Source: Vibrio tritonius (GTDB lineage: Bacteria; Pseudomonadota; Gammaproteobacteria; Enterobacterales; Vibrionaceae). From it: a stretch of DNA of 64,000 nucleotides. This document shows positions 41,722 through 50,977 of the stretch, in pieces. Every line of letters begins with the position of its first letter. Positions within the stretch are counted from its first letter, which is position 1. Location of the stretch: positions 620,001 to 684,000 of the forward strand of contig NZ_AP014636.1 in the NCBI RefSeq assembly GCF_001547935.1, written 5' to 3'. The notes beneath the pieces are model-generated. The model did not search any database. It had not been told where the DNA came from and saw only the letters and a list, made by a program, of their open reading frames with translations. A program made the translations under genes and the position numbers.

Positions 41722-42039
41722 ATGTTTTTACGAGAAAAATTGTTTATATTCACATTTTTTATGTTTATTTATGGTTGTTCTTACAGATATATTGCTACCT
41801 ACGATGGAGATTTATACATAGGAGCTTTTAAGAGTAATACTGTGTCAGATATTGGTTGTAAATACTCATATATTGAAGGTGGTGGATTAAAACTTGGGGT
41901 TGTTAACTTCGGAATAGGGTATTTTAGTAATAAAAGAATGGAAATGGATTACAAGAAAACGGACTACTGTAACAGTGTAATAGGTGAAGTCTTTGTAGTT
42001 GATGATAATGTATCAAAAGGGAATATCACCTTCAAATAG
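41722..42039 (+). CDS. Small predicted lipoprotein
   Basis: 105 residues from ATG 41722, preceded by GGGGA. A hydrophobic N-terminus ends in the lipobox-like FIYGC (about residue 18). The mature part is Tyr/Gly-rich with repeated short beta-like stretches (YDGDLYIGAF, GGGLKLGVVNFGIGYF). It lies 20 bp before a second lipoprotein gene, so the two probably form an operon. No family recognised. Confidence 0.6.
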   Translation: MFLREKLFIFTFFMFIYGCSYRYIATYDGDLYIGAFKSNTVSDIGCKYSYIEGGGLKLGVVNFGIGYFSNKRMEMDYKKTDYCNSVIGEVFVVDDNVSKGNITFK

Positions 42040-42059
42040 GATAATATTTAGGGGGTTAT

Positions 42060-43037
42060 ATGAGATTTAAATTATCAGTTATTTTGCTATCTGCAGTATT
42101 AACTAGTTGTGCCTCAAATGATCATTTGGTTTTTTTTACTAACACCACAATAGGCTTAGAGGTAGGGTCAGAGCCTAGTTCCGGAAATCCAGCAAAATTC
42201 GTATTAGGATATAAGCGGCAAGAGGGAGTTATTGACCCGTTGATACCTGATTATGAATTTCATAGTTACAATGGTTCAGAAACAATAGCTGAGCCAAGAA
42301 ATGGAAATACAAATGTTATTTTAACGCCAGCAGGTGTCGCTTCTCCTAAAGGCTCTATCACTAACGCTCATTCAGTTCTTGCTAAAATGAATTTCGGTGC
42401 TACTGGTGGTGGAACAGGAGCATCAGCCGCACAGTGGTTCGCTACTGGTAGGGCTGCTGAATTAATAGCTCAGTCTTCTGGTGTATCTGGAGCTCTATCT
42501 GGTGACCCAGAAAATAATATTTCTCCTAGTATCGCCATAGATAAAAGTACAGGTAATCTTTCCACTTATGCTTATTTAGGTGATGTGTATAATATCTTGA
42601 AGAAAGCTGCAGAAGAAGGAAATGTTGTAGCAGTAGAATTAAAATCTAAGGTTGATTTGATTGATAATGGTAAGTTTAAATATAGTTTTGATTTTTATAG
42701 TTGGGATGACGAGGAAGAAACAAAATTAGTAATAAGTGCGTATGATACTAAAAATAATGAACATTATTTTCCTAATGTTATTCAATATTTGACAACATTA
42801 AACTTATCTACAGTCGTATCAGAAACAGCATTGACAAAGAGTAGTATAACTGTATCGGGTTTGGCTATATCTGAGGAACAAAGAAATAATTTATTAGATG
42901 TGGTGAAAAACTATCCGCAAAGATATAAAGAGGGTGTGGATGAACTCTCTGATAATGAAACTATTATTGAAATGATTAATTATGTTCACAAGAGTATACT
43001 GTTTAATGACACCTTAAAATCAAATGAGGATTCATAA
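42060..43037 (+). CDS. Predicted lipoprotein of unknown function
   Basis: 325 residues. The signal ends in VLTSC (Cys17). A glycine/serine/alanine-rich stretch (about 118-155, MNFGATGGGTGASAA) interrupts a beta-rich N-terminal half; the C-terminal half has long helices. No family recognised. GGGGG precedes the ATG. It is followed without a gap by a 51-residue gene and lies between a small lipoprotein gene and the right direct repeat. Low G+C marks it as accessory DNA. Confidence 0.6.
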   Translation: MRFKLSVILLSAVLTSCASNDHLVFFTNTTIGLEVGSEPSSGNPAKFVLGYKRQEGVIDPLIPDYEFHSYNGSETIAEPRNGNTNVILTPAGVASPKGSITNAHSVLAKMNFGATGGGTGASAAQWFATGRAAELIAQSSGVSGALSGDPENNISPSIAIDKSTGNLSTYAYLGDVYNILKKAAEEGNVVAVELKSKVDLIDNGKFKYSFDFYSWDDEEETKLVISAYDTKNNEHYFPNVIQYLTTLNLSTVVSETALTKSSITVSGLAISEEQRNNLLDVVKNYPQRYKEGVDELSDNETIIEMINYVHKSILFNDTLKSNEDS

Positions 43038-43193
43038 ATGTTTATTAAAGATGACAAAAAATATTCATCGGATGAAAGTATAAATAGAAGGCTGTCAGAG
43101 ATATTAACTACCATTTTAAGAGACAAAAAAATTATATCTATCGAACGTAAAACAACACCAAACTCTGGATGGAAATTCAATATTGAAGAGTAA
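43038..43193 (+). CDS. Small hypothetical protein, third gene of the lipoprotein unit
   Basis: 51 residues: charged, Lys/Asp/Arg-rich, ending in SGWKFNIEE. The ATG follows the preceding stop codon directly (TAAATG) and GAGGA lies about ten bases upstream, so translation coupled to the lipoprotein gene is likely. Function unknown. Confidence 0.5.
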   Translation: MFIKDDKKYSSDESINRRLSEILTTILRDKKIISIERKTTPNSGWKFNIEE

Positions 43194-43204
43194 AATTACA
43201 CACC

Positions 43205-43335
43205 TAACAAACAAGGATAAGTGTCGCGCAGCCGACACTTTATCTGGGTGTTGAACAAGTCCGAGCCACTTATATAGCAAATCCACGGCGTGACGATGTT
43301 ATTCATCACGTCGGTAACCTTCTAACATTTCAGCG
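43205..43335. repeat. Right copy of the island-flanking direct repeat, beginning with an attC-like hairpin
   Basis: Matches 33511-33700 except for a 58-bp gap and a few substitutions. Here the left end reads ACCTAAC, a perfect R'' (RYYYAAC), and the hairpin ends in GTTGAAC (R', GTTRRRY), giving an attC-like site of about 55 bp. The shared flank after it contains GGCGTGACGATG and TTCATCACGTCG. Confidence 0.75.
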
Positions 43336-43372
43336 CGCCTCACAAGAACACACACCTCAATCTGCTTAAAAG

Positions 43373-43403
43373 AAAAAGCTCAGGTTTATGCCTGAGCTTT
43401 TTT
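43373..43403. terminator. Bidirectional terminator beside cueP
   Basis: AAAAAGCTCAGG and CCTGAGCTTTTTT pair perfectly around a 6-base loop. On the minus strand it ends the cueP transcript. Confidence 0.88.
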
Positions 43404-43420
43404 ATTGCTCGCTATACCCG

Positions 43421-43939
43421 TTAAATTAGCTGCATAGTGGTGATGCAGGTTGGGGCGTTGTTTTGCGTTGAAACGTCAGCTATGGCTGTTTTCCCTTGGT
43501 ATTGAATATTGATTTTATATTGGTTAGCTGATTTTGGGAGCCAGATATCTGCGAATCCGTTTTTTCCTGTTGTTACCTCTTTATCGAAGACCAACTTATC
43601 CGAATTAACATGACGAACGGTGATGTGGAGTGATACGTTGCGTAACTCTCCAGTACACCCAGTCGGAACATGAAATGTACAAGGATGCGTGTGCTTTAGA
43701 TAAGGCGCAATGGAAATGAGATGTTTGCTCGTAATAGGAATCGAGACCTCATTTTGCGGGAATTTACCCACAATTTTATCCGGGAATACCTGTACACTTG
43801 CTTTATTTGTGCCGTACCATTCGTTCGCCTTAATTAGGGCCTGCTCTGGCGACAGAGTTGCAAACTCTTCGGCATCATTGGCATAAGTTGATGTGCTAGC
43901 AAAAAGAAAGAGGGCGGTTAGCCAGTAAAATGACTTCAT
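43421..43939 (-). CDS. cueP: CueP-like periplasmic copper-binding protein
   Basis: 172 residues. A signal peptide ends at TYA (about residue 20). The family core is visible as HPCTFHVPTGCTGELRNV (about 85-102), and the C-terminal Cys lies in CITTMQ. In Salmonella, CueP stores periplasmic copper and supplies superoxide dismutase. AAGGACTC precedes the ATG. It faces the accessory island and marks the return to chromosomal genes. Confidence 0.8.
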   Translation of the reverse strand: MKSFYWLTALFLFASTSTYANDAEEFATLSPEQALIKANEWYGTNKASVQVFPDKIVGKFPQNEVSIPITSKHLISIAPYLKHTHPCTFHVPTGCTGELRNVSLHITVRHVNSDKLVFDKEVTTGKNGFADIWLPKSANQYKINIQYQGKTAIADVSTQNNAPTCITTMQLI

Positions 43940-44060
43940 GATGAGTCCTTTTTTTAAATAGTAGATGAAAGTAATCGAAAACGTATGCTCGCTCTGCCAT
44001 TCACTTGTCAGTTGACGAGTGAGGAGAAGCTAACAGTGACGGTACTGAAGATTAAAAAGA

Positions 44061-44384
44061 CTAACCTAGTATCGGGGGGCGCAAATAAGGAGTGTGCGTC
44101 AGTGTTTTTAATACTGCCGGTTGCGCCTCATATTGCTGACTTGTTGGGTGGATAATGGCGAAGGATGAAAGCTCAAAATGAAGGTAAATTCCTAAACAGC
44201 TGCTAAAACAGCTCGATGGGTTAGCATGGCATGAATCTACCTGAGATTTCGATTGGATGGTTATTTGAGAGTGTGTGGGAAACACAGAAGGTTCTGCTTT
44301 GGCAGGAAAAGTGGCGAACGTCATCACTGACAGCAACAATATGACTGCCCAACTCAATGATACTTCTACAATACGAGAATACAT
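44061..44384 (-). CDS. Small secreted or membrane protein upstream of cueP
   Basis: 107 residues from ATG 44384 (a GTG two codons earlier is possible). One hydrophobic N-terminal segment ends near AKA. Several Cys and His (CHANPSSCFSSC) suggest metal binding, resembling small copper-locus proteins of the DUF2946 kind, but the match is weak. It lies 120 bp upstream of cueP in the same direction. Confidence 0.4.
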   Translation of the reverse strand: MYSRIVEVSLSWAVILLLSVMTFATFPAKAEPSVFPTHSQITIQSKSQVDSCHANPSSCFSSCLGIYLHFELSSFAIIHPTSQQYEAQPAVLKTLTHTPYLRPPILG

Positions 44385-44476
44385 TACCACGTTACCTCAA
44401 AACATCAGCCTTATGCCATGTCCGTATCTCATCCCAAAGTCATAGTAACGTCGGATGTAGGTGGCTGCAAGCATAT

Positions 44477-44519
44477 CCACAAGATTCATAGCATAAATGC
44501 GTGGCTATGAATCTTGTGG
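44477..44519. terminator. Long perfect hairpin downstream of the PEP-CTERM gene
   Basis: CCACAAGATTCATAGC and GCTATGAATCTTGTGG are 16-bp perfect arms around an 11-base loop, 20 bp past the stop codon. There is no clear T run, so a role as mRNA end-stabiliser is as likely as termination. Confidence 0.6.
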
Positions 44520-44540
44520 TAGTTGTTAAATGCTCTTACG

Positions 44541-45233
44541 TTAAGCTCGCCACTTTAGTTTATTTCTTACTTGGTAAAGCCCCAGTAAGCCAATCAAAAA
44601 TAGCGACAGGGTAGGCGGCTCTGGTACATCGGTGTGACCCGTATCGTCACTGTTATCTCCAGCATCGTCGTCACTAAAACCAACATTCTCGCTCCATGTT
44701 AGCGCGTAGTTTGCATAGGTTTGAAAGTTCGGTAAATTGTCGCCAATATTTATCCCAGTTAAAATATCGAAGTCAGTTAGGTACTCGTTTATATTGTAAT
44801 CACTAACCAGAAGCACATAAGCACCTGCGGTTAGGTAAGTTGATAGGTACGAGTCCTGAGAGATGGTGCTGCCATCGCTGTAGGCGTCGTTATTACGAGA
44901 ACGACTAGAATCGTCATTGGTGGCAATGCGGTCAGAGGCGTTAAGGTTCCCATCGTAAGAATAGAGATTAAATACGGAATCTAATGCGACTGTGCTGCGC
45001 CAAAACCACCCTGAATTATTGAAACTTCTTAAATTGATGGTAACAACGTCATCTGATTCAAGATAAAAATACCAATAGTCAATGGTTGTACCGACAGCGG
45101 TTTGGTGTAGAGTACCTGTTGTGATATAGCTTGCTTGGGCTAGGCTGGATATAAAACAGATACAAACCAGAATTAAACGAATCACTGCTTTCAATCGAAT
45201 GGCTCCTATGTAGTTATTAGACTTATGTTTCAC
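44541..45233 (-). CDS. PEP-CTERM-sorted secreted protein (DVUA0089-like)
   Basis: 230 residues. A signal peptide ends near AQA (about residue 34). The middle is a beta-rich domain resembling the DVUA0089 type (YWYFYLESDDVVTIN, AGAYVLLVSDYN). The C-terminus is a PEP-CTERM signal: VPEPPTLSLF, a hydrophobic helix and the basic end RNKLKWRA. The partner exosortase that would process it is not in the window. The start is a GTG at 45231-45233. Confidence 0.75.
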   Translation of the reverse strand: MKHKSNNYIGAIRLKAVIRLILVCICFISSLAQASYITTGTLHQTAVGTTIDYWYFYLESDDVVTINLRSFNNSGWFWRSTVALDSVFNLYSYDGNLNASDRIATNDDSSRSRNNDAYSDGSTISQDSYLSTYLTAGAYVLLVSDYNINEYLTDFDILTGINIGDNLPNFQTYANYALTWSENVGFSDDDAGDNSDDTGHTDVPEPPTLSLFLIGLLGLYQVRNKLKWRA

Positions 45234-45531
45234 TTTTACGTGATATTAGTTCCAATACTGCATTGGTCGTGCCATAACGATAAATCAATGACTTACAATG
45301 GTTTTACAGAGCAAACTGTAATATTTTCTGACAGTGAATACCTATAAAATAAGGTTATTGTTTAATTTGTTATTTAAATAACATGAAAACAAAGAAGTTT
45401 TCAAAAATCCTATCTGTAAAGTTTTTAATCTGCATCTCTATTATTATCTCACCACCATTTTTTGTTGGTGATCACAAACATTAATAACGAAATTCTTGGT
45501 GGTCATTTAGAGTGTGAGCTTTGCGAAGTAT

Positions 45532-46170
45532 TTACTTTAGTTCGTCACACGCCAAATCAAATTGTTCAATTTCATTTGTCGCAACGATGCTAGGGTGTTG
45601 AGCCATCAATCGGAGATAGCGGTGCAAATTGGGGTAATTTGGCAGTGGGTTAGGTAACGCTAAAGACCAATAGCCAAGCAGGAAAAGAAAAAAGTCACAT
45701 GCTGTAAGAGCGTTTCCCACAAGATAGCTATGTTGACTCAGTTCACGGTCGATGAGTGCGAGAATCTCGTCTAACCGTATTGCTTGTGCCTGTTTTATCG
45801 CATCAATTCCATGTGGGTCGTTAGTGTGCGGATAAAAATAAATCATCAACTCATTTTGCAATGTATTGGTTAAGTACATCATCCATTGCCAAAAGTGAGT
45901 TCGGTCATTTTGGTCTATGGTTGGCATGTACATCTTCTGTGGGTGGCGTTCGCACAAGGTCACTAAAATAGCAGCGGTTTCTGTTAATGGCTTACCGTCG
46001 ATCAAAAGAGTAGGAATTCTCCCTGATGGATTAAGCTCTAAATACTCGGCGGATTTATGTTGTTGCTGCTTACGATCTATTCGAATTAATTCATAAGGAA
46101 CATCGAGAGCGTGCAGTAACCAGTGCACTGCAGCACTGGCGTTACGAGGTGAATAATATAGCTGGTACAT
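45532..46170 (-). CDS. Glutathione S-transferase family protein
   Basis: 212 residues. The N-terminal thioredoxin-like domain has YYSPRNASAAVHW (about 5-17), the cis-Pro loop GRIPTLLIDG (about 50-59) and the glutathione-binding LTETAAIL (about 62-69). An all-helical C-terminal domain follows. The start overlaps the stop of the upstream transporter gene by one base (TAATG), so they are co-expressed. Substrate unknown. Confidence 0.88.
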   Translation of the reverse strand: MYQLYYSPRNASAAVHWLLHALDVPYELIRIDRKQQQHKSAEYLELNPSGRIPTLLIDGKPLTETAAILVTLCERHPQKMYMPTIDQNDRTHFWQWMMYLTNTLQNELMIYFYPHTNDPHGIDAIKQAQAIRLDEILALIDRELSQHSYLVGNALTACDFFLFLLGYWSLALPNPLPNYPNLHRYLRLMAQHPSIVATNEIEQFDLACDELK

Positions 46171-47444
46171 TAATGGCTCTCATCCGCAGTGGGAAGTGTT
46201 CTATTTATCGTGGACGCTCGCTTCCAAGGCTGCATAAAAATCAGCAGTATCATGAGGGCATAAAGCATTGCCCAGCCCAAACAGACGAACACCAATACAC
46301 ACAGTAATAATGCGATGTAAGCCAATGCCTTGCCTTTGCCGTGAAGAAGTCGCGTTGCCGATAGCATCGCCAAAAGATAAATCATGACGAAAACACTGTT
46401 GGCTAGGGTAAGGAACACGGGCAGTTCCATGTTGGTCAGTTCGCCTAACCAGCAAGACGCGAGTAGCACGCCAAACACCAATAACGTCGCGCGTTTTGGT
46501 ACGCCTCGCTCACTGAGTGTCGCCAAGGGGGAATTTGGACGATGTTGTCTCGCCTGTGCCCACACCATGCGCGCCAAGCTTTGGGTGTAAAGGTTGATAC
46601 TGGCGAAGCAGGCGAAAAAGCCAATTAAACTGATGACCGAGGCAAGGCGAGGGCCAAACAGTTGCGCACTTAGCCACGGTATCGACCCGCTATCAAAGCT
46701 TTCGCTGCCATAAGCATGGAATTTTAATACCACGACGGTGCAGGCAAAGTAGGTAGCGCCAGCCACAAAGCAGCCAACCAAAATAGCGATAGGAAAATCG
46801 CGTTGCGGGTTTTTAAACTCTTCGCCCATATGAGCAAAGGCTTCTATTCCAACAAAGCACCAAAACATCACTCCTAATGCCAACGAAATAGGCAACCATT
46901 GTTCGCTTTGCATTAATGGCATTTGGGTATCTTGCCAACCGATATTGCCCTTCCACAGAAAAGCCCCTATTAACGCAAAGATGCTAATTGCGATAACAGT
47001 TTGAATTCGACCCGATGATTTGCTGCCGGAAAGGTTCACCGCCAGTAATAGAGCAAGGGTAAATGTTTGTGCAAATAAAGGCGAATTGATTGCATCTGGC
47101 AGTAGAGGCTGCAAAAAGCCACTCGCCAGTTTTACAGCCGGAGGGATTCCAACCGGTATAATGCTAACAAATAACCATGCGACAGCATTTTCCATCCGGC
47201 TATTAAATGCTTGGCGTACAAAGTAAGCTGTACCTCCCGCGCTGGGATAGTGCTTTCCTAGGGTGGCAAAAGTCAGCGCTATTGGGCAAATAGCGATAAA
47301 CAGGGCAATCCACGCCCATAAGGTATAATTGCCCGCAATCCCTGCCGCCACGGCAGGGATCATAAACAGCCCTGTTCCCATTAGGGTAGTGGAAAGCTGC
47401 CCCACGCCAGAGAGTAGGGTGATCTCTTTCTTTAGTTGGTTCAC
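46170..47444 (-). CDS. yjeH: APC-family exporter, YjeH-like
   Basis: 424 residues, about twelve helices. The N-terminus (GVGQLSTTLMGTGLFMIPAV, and GKHYPSAGGTAYFVRQAF near 63-80) matches E. coli YjeH, which exports methionine and branched-chain amino acids. AAAGAAAGAGATC-type purines precede the start region. It is co-transcribed with a glutathione S-transferase gene. The substrate is inferred from the family. Confidence 0.82.
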   Translation of the reverse strand: MNQLKKEITLLSGVGQLSTTLMGTGLFMIPAVAAGIAGNYTLWAWIALFIAICPIALTFATLGKHYPSAGGTAYFVRQAFNSRMENAVAWLFVSIIPVGIPPAVKLASGFLQPLLPDAINSPLFAQTFTLALLLAVNLSGSKSSGRIQTVIAISIFALIGAFLWKGNIGWQDTQMPLMQSEQWLPISLALGVMFWCFVGIEAFAHMGEEFKNPQRDFPIAILVGCFVAGATYFACTVVVLKFHAYGSESFDSGSIPWLSAQLFGPRLASVISLIGFFACFASINLYTQSLARMVWAQARQHRPNSPLATLSERGVPKRATLLVFGVLLASCWLGELTNMELPVFLTLANSVFVMIYLLAMLSATRLLHGKGKALAYIALLLCVLVFVCLGWAMLYALMILLIFMQPWKRASTINRTLPTADESH

Positions 47445-47477
47445 TTTCTCGTTCTCAAATGCAATATGATGTTAGCG

Positions 47478-47509
47478 GGAGAGAAGACAAACAATGTTCT
47501 CTCCTTTTT
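47478..47509 (+). terminator. Terminator-like hairpin upstream of yjeH
   Basis: GGAGAGAA and TTCTCTCC pair perfectly around 11 bases and are followed by TTTTT on the plus strand, although no plus-strand gene precedes it. It may end antisense transcription. The rest of the 550-bp gap to 47993 has only a perfect inverted repeat AATTATGC-N10-GCATAATT at 47803-47828 and A/T-rich sequence. Confidence 0.6.
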
Positions 47510-47993
47510 ATTTTATGTATACCTCATTACGTTGAAAGGAAACGACCATTTCTACCGTAATTGAGTTTGACCTGCACTGATTGATGAAGCTTAGAATTGT
47601 GTATCTTGAGGTCATTTGTGTATCCGAGAAAAGCATACCGGACGTTCAACGTTTTGCATAGCGGATTGAGCCGTTAATTAAAGACCTTTACGGATGACAA
47701 TACCCCATGTGATTAGCGTGAGATATTCTCTTTAGTTATTGAACTCTATAAGTTTTATGAATGGAGAAGCGTTCTTCTTTTTCGTTGTTTACTTGTTGAG
47801 CGAATTATGCTCCACTGATGGCATAATTTGATACCACTCTTAGAAGGTGATTTACTTTGTTAGATTAAACCTCAACGAATTTAGTAGCGGTTTTATTACT
47901 CAATAAAACATGGCTTACATAGCGATATTTTTGCTGTCTATGCAAATTTTTGTATAGATGGTTTCGACTATTAAATTCTAGGTTTGACTTACA

Positions 47994-49340
47994 ATGGAAT
48001 TTCGAAATTCAAAAGAGATAGCGTTTGATCTTTTCAACGCTAACTCGCTCATAGCTGTACTTTTGATTCTAGTGCATCAATCTCTGATTGCCTTTTCTGT
48101 TTATTCATCGGTTCAAATCGTTTATGCATTAGACCATTATGGCTTCGATAGCGCAGAGTTCCGGCTATGGCTGCTATCTTACGTTTCCTGTATGACGCTT
48201 CCTCATGGGATTGCCTATTTTTCTGACGTTTATGAAGAGCGTTGGTTGTGCTCTTGTTTCGACCTATTCTGGGATTCTGCGGCGAAAAAGTACCAGCAAT
48301 GCACAGAGCGAACTCAACGTGACAAGGTGCTTGGAGCGTTCGTCACTCAGGGTAAAGAATCGATAACGAGTTATGTGAGATATTGTCTTGAAAGTTGGGC
48401 AACGTTTTTGAACTTCTTTTTAAGCCTGCTTGTTATCAGCTTTAAGCTGGATTATCGCTTTATATTTACGGTCATGATCAGCATGTTGTTGGTAGGTATT
48501 GTTCAGCATTGGGTTTCTCGAACAATGGAACACTTAGCAATAGAGCGCACGCAAGCTGGGGCGAATGTGACGAATGAGTTAGCGAGCATTCATGACAATG
48601 TTCACAACGGTTCACCTGTTAATTACCAAAGCTTTTTATCTACTAAGAGGGTAAAGGTTACAAGGTATTTAACAGCGAGAATGTCTGAAGCCAAATATAA
48701 ATACAAAGTCTATTTTATTATCTCCATGTGTTCTTTGCTTCCCACCATTAGTTTTATGGTGTGGATGCTAGCGAATCATGAAGTGAGTGATTCAATAAAG
48801 TTTGCCTTGGTTATCAATCTAACGAGAATTTTTTATTTGTTGAACTCTGCAACGGGCCTAATCACAATTGTGATTTCTTTCCCCAATATGAAAGGGCAAA
48901 TAAAGTTGTTAGAGGTATTTTCGCGACCTGTAGAGAAACACTTGTTTGAGCATAGCCGGGTTTCAATTATTGACGAAAGCGTTGCTCAGGTAGAGAGCCA
49001 AGAAAAGTTACTTCATGCCAATCACGGGCTTTATTCTGTTCGGGGGCCGAATGGGTCGGGAAAAACCACATTTCTTATGTCGCTTCGAGAACAAACGGGA
49101 GCCTATTATTTTAATCCTAGATACCGTTTATCTTGGCCTTGGGGGGGAGATGAACAGCAAGCCGACCTGTCGGATGGCCAATATTCACAAGCGTGTTTAG
49201 AGTGGCTTATCAACGAAACTACCGATAATTTGCTGTTAGATGAATGGGATGCGTTTTTAGATTCTACCAATACCAACTACATTGAGAGCTTGATTAAGCA
49301 TAGCCAGCATCAGAGAAAAATAGTGCAAGTACGGCAATAA
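47994..49340 (+). CDS. Orphan ABC exporter-like protein with a shortened ATPase domain
   Basis: 448 residues. Six predicted helices occupy about 1-300, in ABC-exporter style. The ATPase domain is compressed to about 125 residues: Walker A GPNGSGKTT (about 350-358), a degenerate signature LSDGQ (about 393-397) and Walker B-like NLLLDEWDAFLD (about 412-423). A normal domain is over 200 residues, and the Q-loop to signature region is largely missing. It stands alone. It may transport a peptide or lipid, or be a regulatory relic; the frame is intact. Confidence 0.65.
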   Translation: MEFRNSKEIAFDLFNANSLIAVLLILVHQSLIAFSVYSSVQIVYALDHYGFDSAEFRLWLLSYVSCMTLPHGIAYFSDVYEERWLCSCFDLFWDSAAKKYQQCTERTQRDKVLGAFVTQGKESITSYVRYCLESWATFLNFFLSLLVISFKLDYRFIFTVMISMLLVGIVQHWVSRTMEHLAIERTQAGANVTNELASIHDNVHNGSPVNYQSFLSTKRVKVTRYLTARMSEAKYKYKVYFIISMCSLLPTISFMVWMLANHEVSDSIKFALVINLTRIFYLLNSATGLITIVISFPNMKGQIKLLEVFSRPVEKHLFEHSRVSIIDESVAQVESQEKLLHANHGLYSVRGPNGSGKTTFLMSLREQTGAYYFNPRYRLSWPWGGDEQQADLSDGQYSQACLEWLINETTDNLLLDEWDAFLDSTNTNYIESLIKHSQHQRKIVQVRQ

Positions 49341-49505
49341 GCCGATTTGAGGTGAGGTTAAGCCTCGCCTTAATCTGCGGCTTGCTCAGCCGAAACTAAT
49401 TAAAACTGCTTACAAAGACAAGCGGGAATAGCTACCAAGGCTTTTGTACATTTCAGTTCAATAATTCGTTAGACTAACGATAAATGATTTTAAACTGAGG
49501 TTGTT

Positions 49506-49853
49506 ATGGCATTTTCCGAATTCGAACAAAAGCGTTATGAGAAAATAGTGGGTCAATATATTGATGCAAGAAGACCTGAACCGAGTGCCAGAAAGGATTT
49601 CGACCTTGGCTTTAGGATCTCTGGTCAAAGTGTAGAAATTTTCGAGATTCGCCCTCACTTTCAAGACCGTTCTAACATCATCGAAACTCCAGTAGCAAAA
49701 GCAACATACGTTAGGACAAAGGATACATGGAGTATTTTCTGGATGAGAGCAGATTTAAAGTGGCATAGCTACGAGCCAGATTCGTCGGTTAAAACGCTGG
49801 ATGATGTGATTAAGGTGATCGATAAAGACGAATTCTGCTGTTTTTGGGGGTAG
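49506..49853 (+). CDS. DUF3024-family protein
   Basis: 115 residues. MAFSEFEQKRYEKIVGQYID at the start and the later WSIFWMRADLKWHSYEP are typical of DUF3024 proteins common in Vibrio and Shewanella. No function is known. GAGG stands near the ATG. A small GC-rich hairpin (GCCGCTG/CAGCGGC at 49874-49891) follows and may be its terminator. The remaining bases to 50153 hold no gene. Confidence 0.75.
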   Translation: MAFSEFEQKRYEKIVGQYIDARRPEPSARKDFDLGFRISGQSVEIFEIRPHFQDRSNIIETPVAKATYVRTKDTWSIFWMRADLKWHSYEPDSSVKTLDDVIKVIDKDEFCCFWG

Positions 49854-50153
49854 TGATTATCCTATTGCGAAAAGCCGCTGATTGCAGCGGCGCTTGTTCG
49901 TTAAAGGGGTCACTATATCAGCCAATCTGCCGTTTTTTTGTTAAAAAATAACGAGTTTTTATTAAAATTCGTCACGACTTTACTAGGGCTATCTGAACCC
50001 AGATATTGGGCAATCATACTCGGTATAGTGCGCTTATCTGTCCAACGGGATCCCCACACATAAGTTCAAAAAAGAGTGGATGATATCAAGTTCATTTTTG
50101 GTTGAAACTTGCCATTTCCAGCGTAGTATGGGAAGAAAAATCAGGAACATATA

Positions 50154-50819
50154 ATGACAACCACTCTACGCTTTAAAGCTGGCCTATTTGATTTAGACGG
50201 CACACTTATTGATTCAATGGGCGCAGTGAAACGTTCTTGGACGTTACTGGCTAAGCGCAATGGCTTAGATGCCGAGCATGTTATGTCGGTGATCCACGGG
50301 CGACCTGCACGGGAATCGTTATCACTCCTGATGCCGGATAAAGACGAGGCATATCTTGATAGTGAGATGGCGTGGTTAGAAGATCTTGAATCGCGTGATA
50401 CCGAAGGAACCGTTGCACTTGATGGTTCTGTGGCGTTTTTAGAACAGCTGAATGCGCTGGGTGTACCATGGGGCATTGTGACCTCCGGTACGTATCCTGT
50501 GGCATCGGCACGTATTCGTGCGGCAGGAATCCCTATGCCGGAGCTGCTGATTACTGCGGAAAAAATCACCTGTGGGAAACCAGACCCAGAACCCTATTTA
50601 CTAGGGGCAAGCAGCTTGGGTATTGCGATAGAAGATTGCATCGTATTTGAAGATGCACCCGCTGGTGTGCAATCTGGCGTGGCCTCTAAAGCGCAAGTAT
50701 TGGCGATATTAAGTCACTATGGATTAGCGGAATTAGGTGTTACTCATGGCGTTGATTGTTTGGCAAAAGCAGACGTTGGCGCAAGTGATATTGAAGGGGA
50801 ATTCGTTCTTCATTATTGA
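50154..50819 (+). CDS. HAD-family sugar phosphatase, YfbT-like
   Basis: 221 residues. HAD motif I is FDLDGTLID (about 11-19), motif II VTSG (about 106-109), motif III Lys in CGKPDPEPYLLG (about 142-153) and motif IV VFEDAPAGVQSG (about 163-174). The cap domain type and the GKPDPEPY-FEDAPAG pattern fit the beta-phosphoglucomutase-like sugar phosphatases (YfbT, now HxpA). It acts on sugar phosphates in the cytoplasm. AGGAA precedes the ATG. Confidence 0.85.
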   Translation: MTTTLRFKAGLFDLDGTLIDSMGAVKRSWTLLAKRNGLDAEHVMSVIHGRPARESLSLLMPDKDEAYLDSEMAWLEDLESRDTEGTVALDGSVAFLEQLNALGVPWGIVTSGTYPVASARIRAAGIPMPELLITAEKITCGKPDPEPYLLGASSLGIAIEDCIVFEDAPAGVQSGVASKAQVLAILSHYGLAELGVTHGVDCLAKADVGASDIEGEFVLHY

Positions 50820-50977
50820 ATAAACCTATCCCCAAAAAACTCGTATCGCGAGGTTATTTGGGGTTAGAACAGGGAGGCCAGAATACTGGCTATTGTTACG
50901 TTGATGTTCCTTTTTCGCTTTTCAACTCACGGTGAGAGAAGAACAAGGGATGAGGCTGATTTTCAGAACGAATAAGC

